The position numbers were made by a program, and so were the translations under genes. Shown here in pieces: positions 21,849 through 21,888 of a DNA stretch of 21,888 nt; the first letter of the stretch is position 1, and each line of letters opens with the position of its first letter. The stretch comes from an uncultured Bacteroidia bacterium (lineage in GTDB: Bacteria > Bacteroidota > Bacteroidia > Bacteroidales > UBA932): contig CACYEB010000007.1 in assembly GCA_902773305.1 (NCBI GenBank), positions 1-21,888 on the forward strand, in the 5' to 3' direction. Under the pieces are notes generated by a model. The model worked only from the letters and a program-made list of their open reading frames with translations, was not told the DNA's origin and did no database searches.

Positions 21849-21888
21849 CTCTCTGCCCTTTGTAAGAGAACCCTATGGCCCGGATACG

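Noticed and set aside
1..21888. Search for tRNA, rRNA, CRISPR arrays, insertion sequences, prophage, toxin-antitoxin or defence genes
   Set aside because: No cloverleaf-like segment, regular short repeat, transposase, integrase or defence domain was seen; the gaps are all 131 nt or shorter.

Overview
The window is a gene-dense piece of chromosome from what is most probably a Bacteroidota (Bacteroidales-like) gut or host-associated bacterium. Three things support this. Exact copies of the Bacteroidota -7 promoter box TAnnTTTG lie in almost every intergenic gap. Leaders are AT-rich and mostly lack a Shine-Dalgarno sequence. Several genes are typical of the phylum (a b558-type fumarate reductase cytochrome b, a DUF3109 cysteine-cluster protein, extracytoplasmic Gfo/Idh/MocA and DUF1080 proteins). 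The GC content looks fairly high for the order (mid-50s percent by eye), closer to Rikenellaceae-type or uncultured gut Bacteroidales than to Bacteroides; the genus cannot be fixed from this window. I see no tRNA, rRNA, CRISPR array, insertion sequence or phage gene. No intergenic gap exceeds about 131 bases.

Layout. Positions 1-4463 (+): a housekeeping run of gcvP (5' end outside the window), lgt and a class I methyltransferase, packed 3-5 nt apart. Positions 4482-5838: pgk with its own promoter, ending in a bidirectional hairpin terminator. Positions 5876-13258 (-): a five-gene accessory operon in which every product carries an export signal. In transcription order these are a Tat-exported Gfo/Idh/MocA oxidoreductase, a secreted HEAT-repeat protein with two DUF1080 (3-keto-disaccharide hydrolase) domains, a second Tat-exported Gfo/Idh/MocA oxidoreductase, a DUF1080 lipoprotein, and a TIM-barrel sugar isomerase/epimerase-like lipoprotein. 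Positions 13390-16125: smpB (-), miaA (+), and the translation/nucleotide pair pyrH-frr (-). Positions 16170-17950: an fumarate reductase/succinate dehydrogenase cytochrome b gene (+) without adjacent flavoprotein or iron-sulfur genes, convergent with hemW (-). Positions 17953-21848: a coiled-coil membrane protein (-) co-transcribed with hemW, a small membrane protein plus a DUF2007 protein (+), a DUF3109 protein (-), an inositol-monophosphatase-family gene (+) and trmB (-).

The most interesting part is the 7.4 kb operon. Its parts match oxidation-elimination (non-hydrolytic) glycoside cleavage: an oxidoreductase makes a 3-keto-glycoside, DUF1080 and/or TIM-barrel proteins cleave or rearrange it, and the second oxidoreductase may reduce the keto-sugar. 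Here the whole set appears to lie outside the cytoplasm. It has no glycoside hydrolase, SusC/SusD pair, transporter or regulator beside it. An 11-bp perfect inverted repeat, with arm centres about five helical turns apart, overlaps its predicted promoter and is a candidate operator. The lgt product encoded in the same window is the enzyme that would lipidate the operon's two lipoproteins.
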